From Corynebacterium fournieri (GTDB lineage Bacteria; Actinomycetota; Actinomycetes; Mycobacteriales; Mycobacteriaceae): 64,000 nucleotides of DNA. Both the position numbers and the translations under genes were made by a program. This document shows, in pieces, positions 1 through 8,320 of this stretch. Where the stretch lies: assembly GCF_030408775.1 (NCBI RefSeq), contig NZ_CP047210.1:372001-436000 (forward strand), read 5' to 3'. The notes under the pieces were generated by a model. The model had not been told where the DNA came from and made no database searches. It was given only the letters and a program-made list of their open reading frames with translations. How positions within the stretch are numbered: position 1 is the first letter of the stretch; each line of letters starts with the position of its first letter.

Positions 1-86
1 GGACACCTGCCCCTCCGGTGGGGTCGGTGCCGGCGATGGACAAAACTCTCGGGATGCGTGCCATGCCCGCCGACCGTACCGCCAAA

Positions 87-1679
87 CTATCCGGCGGCGA
101 GGGCGATACGTTCGGCGAAGCGCGAGTAGTCCTGACGAATCGCCAGGAGAGGATCCACCACCGCGGTCTGGGAGACCTCCGCGACCTGCTTCTGCACTGC
201 GGAGCGAGTGCGCCGCTTCACCCCGGCACCGAGCATCCCACCGAAGACCGCACTGATCAGCCCGATGATCAGTCCGGTGAGCAGGCCCGCCATGATCAAC
301 AGCGTCGGGATGGGCCAGCCCTCCACGTCGGGGACAAGGTCGGTGCCCAGCAGGGGAGTGAGCACGCCCGGCACGAATGCGACCAGCAGGTACCACAGCA
401 CGCCCACCAGCGCGGCGAGCAGGGCGAACCACTGGACCACGGTCAAAAGCGACCAGCCCTTCGACGGCTCCGCGGGCAGCGAGGCGCGGGCGACGGCGCG
501 GTCCAGCTCTGCCGGAAGCCCGGTGGAGACTTCTTCGGCGCGGTCGGCCACTGCGGCGGACCACTCCTGTGGCAGGCCGTCGGCCACTTCGGCTGCGTAG
601 TCGCGCACGCCGCGGTTGGCCACGGCCTTGGAGGCGGCGTCGAGCTCTGGCATGGAGGTGCGGTGCACGCCCAGCTCGTCGGGTGCTTCGCGCAGCCCCA
701 GCCGGCGCAGCGGGTCGGGCTTGAAGCGGGTAATCCAGGAGGTGAGCAGCCAGCCGGTGCGCTCTCGCAGCCGCTTGCGGTAGGCCGCCGCTGTGGTGTC
801 TGCGATGCGCTCGGCGCCGGCCGCCTGCGCGAGCACGGCGTCCATGTCGCGCTTCGCGTGCTTGTCGACGCCTCCGGCACCCCTTGCGCCGGCATAACCT
901 TGCGCCACCGAACGGATGTCTGCCTCGATGCGAGCCGTTTGCGCGGTGTGCGCTTTGGCCACCCGGGCGATTGCTCCGCGCAGGTCCTCGACGCCCGCTC
1001 CGGAAAGGGTGGAGGTGGCGACGACCTGGACGTTGGACAGGCCGTCGTCACGCAGCAGCCCCGCGTATGAGTCCGCAACGGTGCCCACGTCGTGGGCGGC
1101 GAGCAGGTCGGACTTGTTTAGCACCGCGAGCGTGACCGCGGAGTGGTTGGCGTGGGGGCGGATGAACTGGTCGTGGATGACGCTGTCGGCGTACTTCTCC
1201 GGATCGGAAACCCACACCAGCACGTCCACCTGGCCGGCGAGCCGCTCCGCGACCGCGCGGTTCGACGCCTCCACGGAGTCGAAGTCCGGCAGGTCCAGCA
1301 GGATCAGCGGGCCAGCGCCGCGGGCGAACTCGCCCGGGCGGGCGCGCCTATCCTCCACCCCCAGCCAGTCCAGCAGCTCTTCAGACCCGTCCGGTTCCCA
1401 AATGGCGGCCAGCGGCGAGGAGGTGGTGGGCCGCCGCGCGGCGGCCTTGCCCAGGTCCTCGCCGACGACGGCGTTAAACAGGGAGGTCTTGCCGGATCCG
1501 GTGGCACCGAAGAAGCCGACAACGGTGTGGTCGCCGGACAGCGCACGCCGCTCCGCGCCGGCGCGCGCCACGCGCTCAAGCCCCTCGCGGTTTGTAGAAG
1601 ACAGGTACGGTGCACCGATCTGCGCGGCCTCTTCCAGCGCCTCAAGCCGCTCTGAAAGTCCCGGCTTTTTCTTAAACAT
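87..1679 (-). CDS. Membrane-associated dynamin/Era-like GTPase (530 aa)
   Basis: This is a predicted GTP-binding protein. A P-loop (GATGSGKTS) lies near residue 63, a DLPDFDS stretch replaces the usual DxxG switch, and NKSD serves as the G4 motif. Two or three hydrophobic segments between about residues 390 and 480 suggest anchoring in the membrane. I chose the ATG at 1679 because it overlaps the stop of the upstream GTPase in ATGTTTAA; starting at 1760 would put 27 residues inside that gene. It forms a tight pair with the larger GTPase, which hints at a joint membrane-remodelling or ribosome-linked role. The exact function is unknown; the GTPase assignment is firm. Confidence 0.85.
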   Translation of the reverse strand: MFKKKPGLSERLEALEEAAQIGAPYLSSTNREGLERVARAGAERRALSGDHTVVGFFGATGSGKTSLFNAVVGEDLGKAAARRPTTSSPLAAIWEPDGSEELLDWLGVEDRRARPGEFARGAGPLILLDLPDFDSVEASNRAVAERLAGQVDVLVWVSDPEKYADSVIHDQFIRPHANHSAVTLAVLNKSDLLAAHDVGTVADSYAGLLRDDGLSNVQVVATSTLSGAGVEDLRGAIARVAKAHTAQTARIEADIRSVAQGYAGARGAGGVDKHAKRDMDAVLAQAAGAERIADTTAAAYRKRLRERTGWLLTSWITRFKPDPLRRLGLREAPDELGVHRTSMPELDAASKAVANRGVRDYAAEVADGLPQEWSAAVADRAEEVSTGLPAELDRAVARASLPAEPSKGWSLLTVVQWFALLAALVGVLWYLLVAFVPGVLTPLLGTDLVPDVEGWPIPTLLIMAGLLTGLIIGLISAVFGGMLGAGVKRRTRSAVQKQVAEVSQTAVVDPLLAIRQDYSRFAERIALAAG

Positions 1680-3510
1680 TGCCGTCCCCCTTGCCGAAAT
1701 TGCCGCGCAGCTGGTCGAACAGGCCGCGCAGCGTGCCGCGCTCGAAGCTTTCCGCAACATCGTCCTGCACTGCGGGCAGCTGCGGCGTGTCCGCGATGCC
1801 GAGGAGCTTGACGTTGACCGCCCGCTTCGCCTGCGCGGAGGCGTCGCGCAGCTGCTCGGCCGACGCGCCCTCCAGCAGGGGATCGGTGAAGACGTGGTAG
1901 CGGTCGCGCTCTGCGGCGAAGAGCTCGCCCAGCCGCTGGTTTAAGTCCTCTCGGGCCTCGGTGACCATGCGGCGCACGGTGTCTTCGCCGAAGATGGTCT
2001 CTAGCAGTTTTTGGCTCACGACGGCGGAGCCGCCAGCGATGGCCACTTCGCCGCCGGTGATGCCGGCGGTGGATGCGAACACCGCCAGCATCAGCGCGAC
2101 GGTGACCAAGTTGAGGCCGAAGGACATCAGGCGGGCGCGCTGCCGCTTGTCGCCCGCGGTGTCCTGGATGCGCGTGACCATGTCTTGCTGCCAGGCCCGT
2201 ACAAGCTGGGCGGCCTGATCGGAGATATCCGCGCTGGCGCGGGCCAGCGCCGGGTCGGCGTCCGCGCGCAGCTGCGGGGCCACTGCGCCGGTGTGGGACC
2301 AGGCACGCGAGGCCGCGGTCTCCGCGGCGTCCACGATCACGGCGTGCAGGCCGGTCTCGATTTCCGTTTCCACTTCGCGCAACGGGGCGGGCTCGCCGGT
2401 GAAGAAGCTGCCCACCTTGTCCATAGCGCTGGAGAACCAGCGCTCGAAGCCGCGGAACACGTCGGAGGTGCCGACGACGTCCTGCCAGCGGTCCATCACC
2501 TCGGAGCGCAGCAGTTTGCCGTCGGAGGTGGCGTCGATGACGTGGCGGTTGGCCGCGGTGTAGAGCTCGTGGATGGCCTGGTCCAACTGGTTGGCAAAGT
2601 CTTCCTGGCTCTCGCGTCGGCCCACCAGCGCGTCCACGCGCGCAAGTGCGTTTTCCACCGCGCCCGCGACAGTCTTGCCGGCCACGTCGCGGCGCGCGAC
2701 GGTGTCTTCGGCCAACGTGGTCAGGTAGTCGTGCAGCGGGGCGAGCAACTCTTCGTTGAGAAACTCGCCGGTCTGCTCACCGCCGAGATCGGCCACAAAG
2801 GGCACGGTGAACACCGTGGCTTGGGAAAGGCCGGCCTCGTTCATCATGCGGCGCAGGTCGTCCGGCACGGTCTCGGCGGCTTTGTCGTCGAGGCGGTTGA
2901 GCACGACCGCGACCTCGATGCCGCGGCCGGCGGCGTCGTTGAGGAAGTTCCACACCAGCTGGTCCGCGTAGCGCGCCGGGGTCGTGACAAAGATCCACAG
3001 GTCTGCCGCCGCGAGCAGCTGGGAAGCCAGTGCGCGGTTGGCGTCGTCGATGGAGTCGAAATCCGGGGCGTCGAGAAGCGCGAGGCCCTCGGGGATGCGG
3101 GGAGTATCCACAACCCGCAGCGTGGCGGAGCGCTCGTCGCCGGCGCCATGGGAGCGCGCGAGGCCCGGAAGCACCTGCGGGGAGTTGAACCAGTCCGCGT
3201 CGGACGGGTTGGCCACCAGCACCGGCTGGCGGGTGGTGGGGCGGATCACGCCCGGATTGGAAACGCGCTCCCGCAGCAGCGCGTTGACCAGTGTGGATTT
3301 GCCGGAGCCGGTGGAGCCGCCGAGCACGGCGAGCAGGGGTGCATCAAGGTTGGCCAGCCGCGGCAGCACATAGTCGTCGAGCTGATTGACTATGGCGCGG
3401 GCTTCGGAAGCGACGTCGACAGGCAAAGAAGTGCCCGCGACGGCATCGCGCACGTCGCGGACAGCGTTGAGGACATCTGGCGTTGAGACGGGAGCATTCA
3501 CCCGTCCCAT
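1672..3510 (-). CDS. Dynamin-like GTPase domain protein (612 aa)
   Basis: This is a large predicted GTPase. A P-loop (GGSTGSGKST) lies near residue 65, DAPDFDSIDD is the switch/Walker B region, and NRLD is the G4-like motif. A long helical middle leads to a hydrophobic segment near residues 460-490 and a helical tail. That layout (G domain, helical bundle, membrane hairpin, helices) resembles bacterial dynamin-like proteins, but no sequence signature proves it. The gene is the first of a two-gene unit, with its stop overlapping the next start by 8 bases. The ATG start is preceded by only 19 bases after the transporter gene's stop. Confidence 0.85.
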   Translation of the reverse strand: MGRVNAPVSTPDVLNAVRDVRDAVAGTSLPVDVASEARAIVNQLDDYVLPRLANLDAPLLAVLGGSTGSGKSTLVNALLRERVSNPGVIRPTTRQPVLVANPSDADWFNSPQVLPGLARSHGAGDERSATLRVVDTPRIPEGLALLDAPDFDSIDDANRALASQLLAAADLWIFVTTPARYADQLVWNFLNDAAGRGIEVAVVLNRLDDKAAETVPDDLRRMMNEAGLSQATVFTVPFVADLGGEQTGEFLNEELLAPLHDYLTTLAEDTVARRDVAGKTVAGAVENALARVDALVGRRESQEDFANQLDQAIHELYTAANRHVIDATSDGKLLRSEVMDRWQDVVGTSDVFRGFERWFSSAMDKVGSFFTGEPAPLREVETEIETGLHAVIVDAAETAASRAWSHTGAVAPQLRADADPALARASADISDQAAQLVRAWQQDMVTRIQDTAGDKRQRARLMSFGLNLVTVALMLAVFASTAGITGGEVAIAGGSAVVSQKLLETIFGEDTVRRMVTEAREDLNQRLGELFAAERDRYHVFTDPLLEGASAEQLRDASAQAKRAVNVKLLGIADTPQLPAVQDDVAESFERGTLRGLFDQLRGNFGKGDGNV

Positions 3511-3529
3511 TCTGGCAGATGGAGGGGGA

Positions 3530-4321
3530 CTAGTCCTTGTAGTCCGTCTTGGTCAGATTAAGCCAGCCGTAGAGTCCGCCCATGATGAAACCGCCGCCGA
3601 CAAAGTTGCCCAGCCACACCACAACCCAGTTGCGGATGACGTTCCAGTTGGTGAAGCCTTCGATCGCGTCCGGGCCGAGCGTGAAGCCGCCCAGGGAGGT
3701 GAGGATGAAGTTAGCGATGGAGTGCTCGTAGCTCATGGTGGCGAACGACGGGATGATCAAGATTACGCCCCACAGCTTCGCGCTGAAGTCCTTGCCGGCT
3801 TGGGTAGCCAGCATGAAGGCGATGTTGACCACGACGTTGGCCAGGATTGCCTCGACGAACAGCGTTCCACTGGACTTTTGCAGCTTGGCCACCAGTAGGT
3901 CGTGGAGGAATCCGTCCGCCTCAACCATGTGGCCCATCGTGGTCCGGGAGATCAGCCACGAAATGACCACTGCACCGATGAGGTTGAAGATGGTGACAAA
4001 CAAGACAAGGAGAAAGCCCTTGACAACGGTGTTTTTCTTGTGGAGTGCGCCGTAGGTCATGAACATCATGTCACCTGTGGCGAGTTCGCCTTGCAGCACG
4101 ATGATGATGTACAGCGTGGAGGCGAAGATGGCGCCGAACGCGTACTTGCCCCAGCCCGGGGCGTACTCGTCCAGCAGCTGGGCAGTGGAGGCGGCGAACG
4201 CCGTCATGATGCCCAGGTACACGCCCGCCAAGACTGCACGAGTGGCAAACCGGGCGGGCTCTGTGGAAAAGAGGTCAACCTTGTTCTTGATCGCCGTAGG
4301 GGCGGCTTCGTAAAAACTCAC
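3530..4321 (-). CDS. Formate/nitrite (FNT) family transporter
   Basis: This is a predicted inner-membrane channel for small monovalent anions such as formate or nitrite. The protein shows about six hydrophobic segments and FNT-type stretches such as GELATGDMM and NFVGGGFIMG. I chose the GTG at 4321, which gives the family-like N-terminus VSFYEAAP. An ATG at 4345 is in frame, but it directly abuts a TATGGT -10-like hexamer (4351-4346), so it should lie upstream of the transcript start; the start is inferred. The gene is transcribed away from rplN. FNT genes often accompany formate metabolism, and an fdhD-like gene lies 1.8 kb away. Confidence 0.85.
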   Translation of the reverse strand: MSFYEAAPTAIKNKVDLFSTEPARFATRAVLAGVYLGIMTAFAASTAQLLDEYAPGWGKYAFGAIFASTLYIIIVLQGELATGDMMFMTYGALHKKNTVVKGFLLVLFVTIFNLIGAVVISWLISRTTMGHMVEADGFLHDLLVAKLQKSSGTLFVEAILANVVVNIAFMLATQAGKDFSAKLWGVILIIPSFATMSYEHSIANFILTSLGGFTLGPDAIEGFTNWNVIRNWVVVWLGNFVGGGFIMGGLYGWLNLTKTDYKD

Positions 4322-4754
4322 GTTACTTAACGTACAAGAGGTCATACCATAGTGCGAAACTTGTGAACGGGGTCCGTAGAGCTGTGACCTGCGAGAACGG
4401 AAAGATATCGCGGTGTGTGTCTAGATTCACAGACACTAGTAGCGTTTTCGTGTCCCCGCAGCGCCTGTGCGGCGCAGGGCCAGAGCCGGATTTGGGGAAT
4501 CGGCCCAGCTCATGATTGAATGTCCGGGTTGTCCACTGCTGGTCGGTTGCAACGCGCGTTTCCGAGCTGCGCAACCGAGACCCTTCGACCGTGTGGCGCT
4601 CACCTCGTGCGCGAGGGTTGGCGTTTCGTCCACCTCGTGCGCGAGGAACGAGCGTACGGGGTTCGTCGATAAGCAATGGGCATGACAGAAACATTGACCA
4701 CGTGCGTGCAGGACGGAAATCTGGCGCACATTGATCCAGGTCAGGAGACCAACT
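4322..4754. other. Divergent intergenic region between FNT gene and rplN
   Basis: This 433-base stretch holds no convincing gene. It must contain the promoters of the FNT gene (leftward) and of rplN-rplX-rplE (rightward). Visible structure includes a 6-bp inverted repeat GTGTCT/AGACAC at 4417-4422 and 4431-4436, and two identical 16-mers described separately. The rplN Shine-Dalgarno AGGAG is at 4743-4747. In enteric bacteria rplN continues the S10/spc transcript; here it needs its own promoter because a leftward gene lies just upstream. Confidence 0.6.
4601..4646 (+). repeat. Two direct copies of a hairpin-forming 16-mer upstream of rplN
   Basis: The sequence CACCTCGTGCGCGAGG occurs at 4601-4616 and again at 4631-4646, exactly 30 bases apart. 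Each copy can fold as CCTCG-TGCG-CGAGG, a 5-bp stem with a tetraloop. They lie about 110-150 bases before the rplN start, inside the likely promoter or leader. They may be tandem operator or RNA elements; the function is not known. Confidence 0.6.
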
Positions 4755-5123
4755 GTGATTCAGCAAGAATCGCGTCTGAAGGTCGCCGACAACACGGGTG
4801 CACGCGAGCTGCTGTGCATCCGCGTCCTCGGCGGCTCTGTTCGACGCTTCGCCGGCATCGGCGACACGATTGTCGCCACCGTGAAGGAAGCTGCCCCGGG
4901 CGGCAACGTCAAGGAAGGCGAGATTGTCAAGGCGGTCATCGTCCGCGCAAGGAAGGAAACCCGTCGTCCGGACGGTTCCTACATCTCCTTCGACGAGAAC
5001 GCTGCCGTCATCATCAAGAACGACACCGAGCCGCGCGGTACCCGCATCTTCGGCCCGGTCGCACGTGAGCTGCGCGACAAGCGCTTCATGAAGATCGTGT
5101 CTCTCGCACCGGAGGTGATCTAA
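4755..5123 (+). CDS. rplN: 50S ribosomal protein L14
   Basis: L14 sits at the subunit interface of the large ribosomal subunit. The 122-residue product has the family N-terminus [18 protein letters not shown] and the usual length. I chose the GTG at 4755 because AGGAG lies eight bases upstream and the protein then begins at the conserved IQQES; an upstream ATG at 4731 would add eight non-family residues. It is the first gene of rplN-rplX-rplE. This block is cut off from the rest of the spc operon, which resumes with rpsH at 9898, an arrangement known in Corynebacterium. Confidence 0.98.
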   Translation: MIQQESRLKVADNTGARELLCIRVLGGSVRRFAGIGDTIVATVKEAAPGGNVKEGEIVKAVIVRARKETRRPDGSYISFDENAAVIIKNDTEPRGTRIFGPVARELRDKRFMKIVSLAPEVI

Positions 5124-5126
5124 CTT

Positions 5127-5441
5127 ATGAAGATCAAGAAGGGCGATATGGTCCAGGTCATCGCCGGCAAGGACAAGGGCGCTCAGGGTCGCGTCATCGA
5201 GGCGTACCCGCAGCGTGACAAGGTCCTGGTCGAGGGCGTGAACCGCATCAAGAAGCACGTCGCTAACTCCTACAACGAGCGCGGCGCCGAGTCCGGCGGC
5301 ATTGTCACCCAGGAAGCTCCGATCCACGTGTCCAACGTGATGATCCTGGATTCCGAGGGCAAGCCGACCCGCGTCGGCTACCGCTTCGACGAGGACGGCA
5401 AGAAGGTCCGCGTGGCCAAGTCGAACGGGAAGGACATCTAA
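5127..5441 (+). CDS. rplX: 50S ribosomal protein L24
   Basis: L24 is an early assembly protein of the large subunit that binds 23S rRNA near the exit tunnel. The 104-residue product begins with a KOW-type segment ([17 protein letters not shown]) and contains the conserved EGVNRIKKH stretch. It starts three bases after the rplN stop and ends one base before the rplE start, so the three genes are almost certainly cotranscribed. Confidence 0.98.
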   Translation: MKIKKGDMVQVIAGKDKGAQGRVIEAYPQRDKVLVEGVNRIKKHVANSYNERGAESGGIVTQEAPIHVSNVMILDSEGKPTRVGYRFDEDGKKVRVAKSNGKDI

Positions 5442-5442
5442 G

Positions 5443-6027
5443 ATGACTGAAGCAACTCAGTACACCCCCCGCCTGAAGACGCGTTACCAGGACGAGATCC
5501 GCACCAAGCTGAACGACCAGTTCGCTTACGACAACGTCATGCAGATCCCGGGCCTGACCAAGATCGTCGTGAACATGGGTGTGGGCGACGCAGCCCGCGA
5601 CTCCAAGGTGATCAACGGCGCGCTCGAGGACCTCACCGCCATCACCGGCCAGAAGCCGCAGCTTCGCCGCGCGAAGAAGTCCATCGCTAACTTCAAGCTC
5701 CGCGAAGGCATGCCGATTGGCGCGAAGGTCACCCTCCGCGGCGACCGCATGTGGGAGTTCCTGGACCGCCTGCTCACCGTGGCTCTGCCGCGTATTCGCG
5801 ACTTCCGCGGCCTGAACGACAAGCAGTTCGACGGTAACGGCAACTACACCTTCGGCCTGTCCGAGCAGACCATGTTCTACGAGATCGACATTGACAAGAT
5901 CGATCGCGTGCGCGGCATGGACATCACGCTCGTGACCACCGCAACGAACGACGACGAGGGTCGCGCTCTGCTGACGCACCTCGGCTTCCCGTTCGCCGAC
6001 AAGGACGGCAAGATGAAGCGCGCATAA
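5443..6027 (+). CDS. rplE: 50S ribosomal protein L5
   Basis: L5 belongs to the 5S rRNA-binding part of the large-subunit central protuberance. The 194-residue product carries family stretches such as [16 protein letters not shown] and a C-terminal [10 protein letters not shown]. The N-terminus is a few residues longer than in many bacteria, as is usual in actinobacteria. It is the last gene of its unit, and a strong terminator follows at 6051. The genes that normally follow (rpsN, rpsH) are not here; rpsH lies 3.9 kb downstream. Confidence 0.98.
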   Translation: MTEATQYTPRLKTRYQDEIRTKLNDQFAYDNVMQIPGLTKIVVNMGVGDAARDSKVINGALEDLTAITGQKPQLRRAKKSIANFKLREGMPIGAKVTLRGDRMWEFLDRLLTVALPRIRDFRGLNDKQFDGNGNYTFGLSEQTMFYEIDIDKIDRVRGMDITLVTTATNDDEGRALLTHLGFPFADKDGKMKRA

Positions 6028-6050
6028 GCGCATTTTGCTTGACGACGATA

Positions 6051-6078
6051 CCTCCGGCCCCTCGGGTCCGGAGGTTTT
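6051..6078 (+). terminator. Rho-independent terminator after rplE
   Basis: CCTCCGG at 6051-6057 pairs with CCGGAGG at 6068-6074. Three more inner C:G pairs are possible, and TTTT follows directly. It ends the rplN-rplX-rplE unit before the convergent fdhD-like gene. Confidence 0.85.
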
Positions 6079-6151
6079 GTCGTTGGTGGGGGTATTTTCG
6101 CGTCTTTGGGCTGTGGGGATCGCCGTGATGGCGCCCCAGATGCGTGTGGGG

Positions 6152-6910
6152 CTAGAGCGTCTCAGCCCCGGCGTAGACGCTGAAGCGCTCCGGCGTAACT
6201 TCGCCGACGAGCACGGTGTTGGTTGCCCGGGCCAGCTCGACGGCCATCGAGGTCACGCCCGCGGTGGTGACCACGGCGGCCGCGCCTGCTGCGGCGGCGG
6301 CACGCACGATTTCGAACGTCACGCGTGCGTCGAGGGCAATGGTGGGGGACGCGACGGCGTCGAGAAGCACATGCCCCGCGATCTTGTGCACCGCGTTGAC
6401 GGCGACGAGGTCCTGGCGGCCCACATCGCCCGCGACGGCGGTGGGCAGATCCCGAGTGCGGTGTGCGGCAAGAAGCGCAGGGGCCGCGAAAATGGCGTCG
6501 GGGGCGACGGCGGCGAACTCCGGGCGAACGTCCAAGCTCGCGGCGAGTTCGCGCACTCGCTGCTCGGAGGAGATGCCGCAGGCGTCGCCGGGGATCGGGT
6601 CGATGAACCGGGGCGCGGCCGGGCGCGCGAGCTGGACATCCAGCAGGTTGTAGGTGTTTTCGCCGCCGATCGCGCCCTCGCAGTAGCGGGCTGTCACCAC
6701 GTCGTCGACGCGGCTGATCAGCCCGCGGGCGAGCAGCAGGCCGTGGGCGAGCTCGACGTCGTGGCCCGGGGTGCGCATAAGCGTGGCGACGGATTGGCCG
6801 CCAGCTCGGATTTCCAGCGGCTCTTCGACTTCCACCTGGCCCGCGCGGGTGTCGCGGGTGCCGTCGGCGGCGATCTTGGTCACTGCGAAACTGCGCTTGG
6901 TCCTGCTCAT
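6152..6910 (-). CDS. fdhD: Divergent FdhD-like formate dehydrogenase accessory protein
   Basis: FdhD proteins hand sulfur from a cysteine desulfurase to the molybdenum cofactor of formate dehydrogenase. The 252-residue product has the family's overall layout and a C-terminal ERFSVYAG. Two hallmark sites are altered. The usual Cys-x-x-Cys loop reads ACGISS, so only the first cysteine remains. The normally near-invariant EDVGRHNAVDK region reads GDVGRQDLVAVNAVHK. No formate dehydrogenase gene is in this window, whereas in C. glutamicum fdhD lies next to fdhF at this position. It could be a functional outlier or a degenerating relic. Confidence 0.75.
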   Translation of the reverse strand: MSRTKRSFAVTKIAADGTRDTRAGQVEVEEPLEIRAGGQSVATLMRTPGHDVELAHGLLLARGLISRVDDVVTARYCEGAIGGENTYNLLDVQLARPAAPRFIDPIPGDACGISSEQRVRELAASLDVRPEFAAVAPDAIFAAPALLAAHRTRDLPTAVAGDVGRQDLVAVNAVHKIAGHVLLDAVASPTIALDARVTFEIVRAAAAAGAAAVVTTAGVTSMAVELARATNTVLVGEVTPERFSVYAGAETL

Positions 6911-6980
6911 TGCACCGATCCTAGTGGCTCGGAGCCGGGGGTCGCCTATCGACGAAGGGCAAGATCATCATTGAGTGGAG

Positions 6981-7466
6981 CTAGCGCCGGCGGGCTGAGA
7001 AGTCCAGGTCGAACTCGGTGGTCCCCTTGACCTGCTGCGGGTCGGTTCGGGTGGCAATACTCACTCGGTTGAAGGCGTTGATGGCACAGATAGAGACCAC
7101 GAGGTCGTGCGTGCCCTCGTCGCCGAAGTGGGAAACGGCGGCGTGCCAGAGCTCGTCGGGGACGGAGTCGTAGCCATCGATGTGCGTGATCGCGTCTGTG
7201 AGCGCGAGGACCGCGCGCTCCGTTTCGGTGAACTCGGCTTTGTGGTTGGTCCAGTCCTCCGCGGCGAGTATGCGGTCGTGCGTCAACCCGTCCGCGCGTG
7301 CGTCGCGGCGGTGGGTGGCGATGCACGCTTTGCAGTCGTTGAGCACGGACGCGCGCAAGGCGATGAGGTGCCCAAGTCCGGCCGGCACGGTGTGCTTGGA
7401 GTGCTTGACCATGGGAAGAAGTGAGCGGATCGCCTCGCCGCGCATTTGCTTTCGGGGTTCGACCAT
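6981..7466 (-). CDS. Carboxymuconolactone decarboxylase / AhpD-like protein
   Basis: The 161-residue product has the AhpD-type active-site signature CKACIATH (Cys-x-x-Cys followed by His), typical of alkylhydroperoxidase-like CMD proteins that reduce peroxides or act as thiol oxidoreductases. I chose the ATG at 7466 (MVEPRKQM). A longer frame reaches 7574 but would run through a divergent promoter region and lacks family similarity. It stands alone, divergent from the DUF2786 gene. Its substrate is not predictable from sequence. Confidence 0.85.
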   Translation of the reverse strand: MVEPRKQMRGEAIRSLLPMVKHSKHTVPAGLGHLIALRASVLNDCKACIATHRRDARADGLTHDRILAAEDWTNHKAEFTETERAVLALTDAITHIDGYDSVPDELWHAAVSHFGDEGTHDLVVSICAINAFNRVSIATRTDPQQVKGTTEFDLDFSARRR

Positions 7467-7606
7467 ACGGCCAATGTAGCTGCGTAAACGCGGGTTATCC
7501 ACAGGGCTAAGTTCGCGAATTTCACAGGGGCGCAACCACGCGGGTGTGTTGCCCGCTAGAACTACACCCACCAATCCGAACTACATGGAAGGGGTGGGTG
7601 CGTCCG

Positions 7607-8320
7607 ATGCGTACCGAAGACAAGATCAAGCAGCGCCTGCAGAAACTGCTCAACCAGGCGCGCGACCAAGAAGGCACACCGGAAGGCGACGCGTTTTACG
7701 CCCGCGCCTTCGAGCTCATGGCCGAGTACGGGTACGAGCAGAAAGACCTTGAAGACGGCGACGGCAGCGAGGTAGGGCAGTGCACCTACGAGTTCGCGGG
7801 CGCCTACACGGAGATGCAGGCGAATCTGCTGCTCACCATCGCGCGGGCCCTGCACTGCACGGGCTTTTCGCAGCGCGTGTACAACTCCACGCGCATCAAA
7901 GATGCGGTGATTTTCGGCTGCGCCCGCCACCTGGAGCGCGTGGACATGCTCTACGCGTTGCTGCTGCCCGTCATGCTGGCGGACGCGCAGAAGGTCCGCG
8001 CCACCAGCTGGAGCGAATCAGCGGTCGTGCGCCGGCGCAGCTTCATGTCGGGGTTTGCGGCCAGCATTGGGGCGCGGCTCGCGCAGGCGGAAAAGACGGT
8101 CGAGGACTCGGACAGCGACTACGGGCTCGTGCTTGTCGACGACTTTCAGAAAGCCACCGCAGCCCGCGACGAATTCGCCGCCAAGATGGGCTACTTCCTT
8201 GGCAACTACTCGTCCAAGCGCTCATTCGACCCGGACGCGTTCGGCCAGGGCCACGAGGCGGGCGAGCGCTCCGACATCGGGCAGACGCGCGTGCGCGCCC
8301 GGCCCGCGCTGCCCTTCTAA
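7607..8320 (+). CDS. DUF2786 domain protein
   Basis: The 237-residue product begins with a DUF2786 domain: KIKQRLQKLLNQARD, then ARAFELMAEYGYEQKDL. A second domain follows with no obvious catalytic motif. Proteins of this type are widespread in actinobacteria and phages, and their role is unknown. The ATG at 7607 follows GGAAGGGG; an in-frame start at 7544 would overlap the divergent gene's promoter. The last four bases overlap the convergent amidohydrolase. Confidence 0.8.
   Translation: MRTEDKIKQRLQKLLNQARDQEGTPEGDAFYARAFELMAEYGYEQKDLEDGDGSEVGQCTYEFAGAYTEMQANLLLTIARALHCTGFSQRVYNSTRIKDAVIFGCARHLERVDMLYALLLPVMLADAQKVRATSWSESAVVRRRSFMSGFAASIGARLAQAEKTVEDSDSDYGLVLVDDFQKATAARDEFAAKMGYFLGNYSSKRSFDPDAFGQGHEAGERSDIGQTRVRARPALPF

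Noticed and set aside
4323-5327. Long open frames antisense to ribosomal and other genes (for example 4323-5327 minus, 10803-11204 minus, 20624-22387 minus, 48590-50560 minus)
   Set aside because: They mirror codon structure of high-GC genes on the other strand, have no ribosome site and no recognisable domain.
7495-7503. Perfect DnaA-box 9-mers TTATCCACA at 7495-7503 and its complement at 34252-34260
   Set aside because: Single isolated boxes; roughly one such match in 64 kb is expected by chance, and there is no cluster, AT-rich region or dnaA/dnaN gene.
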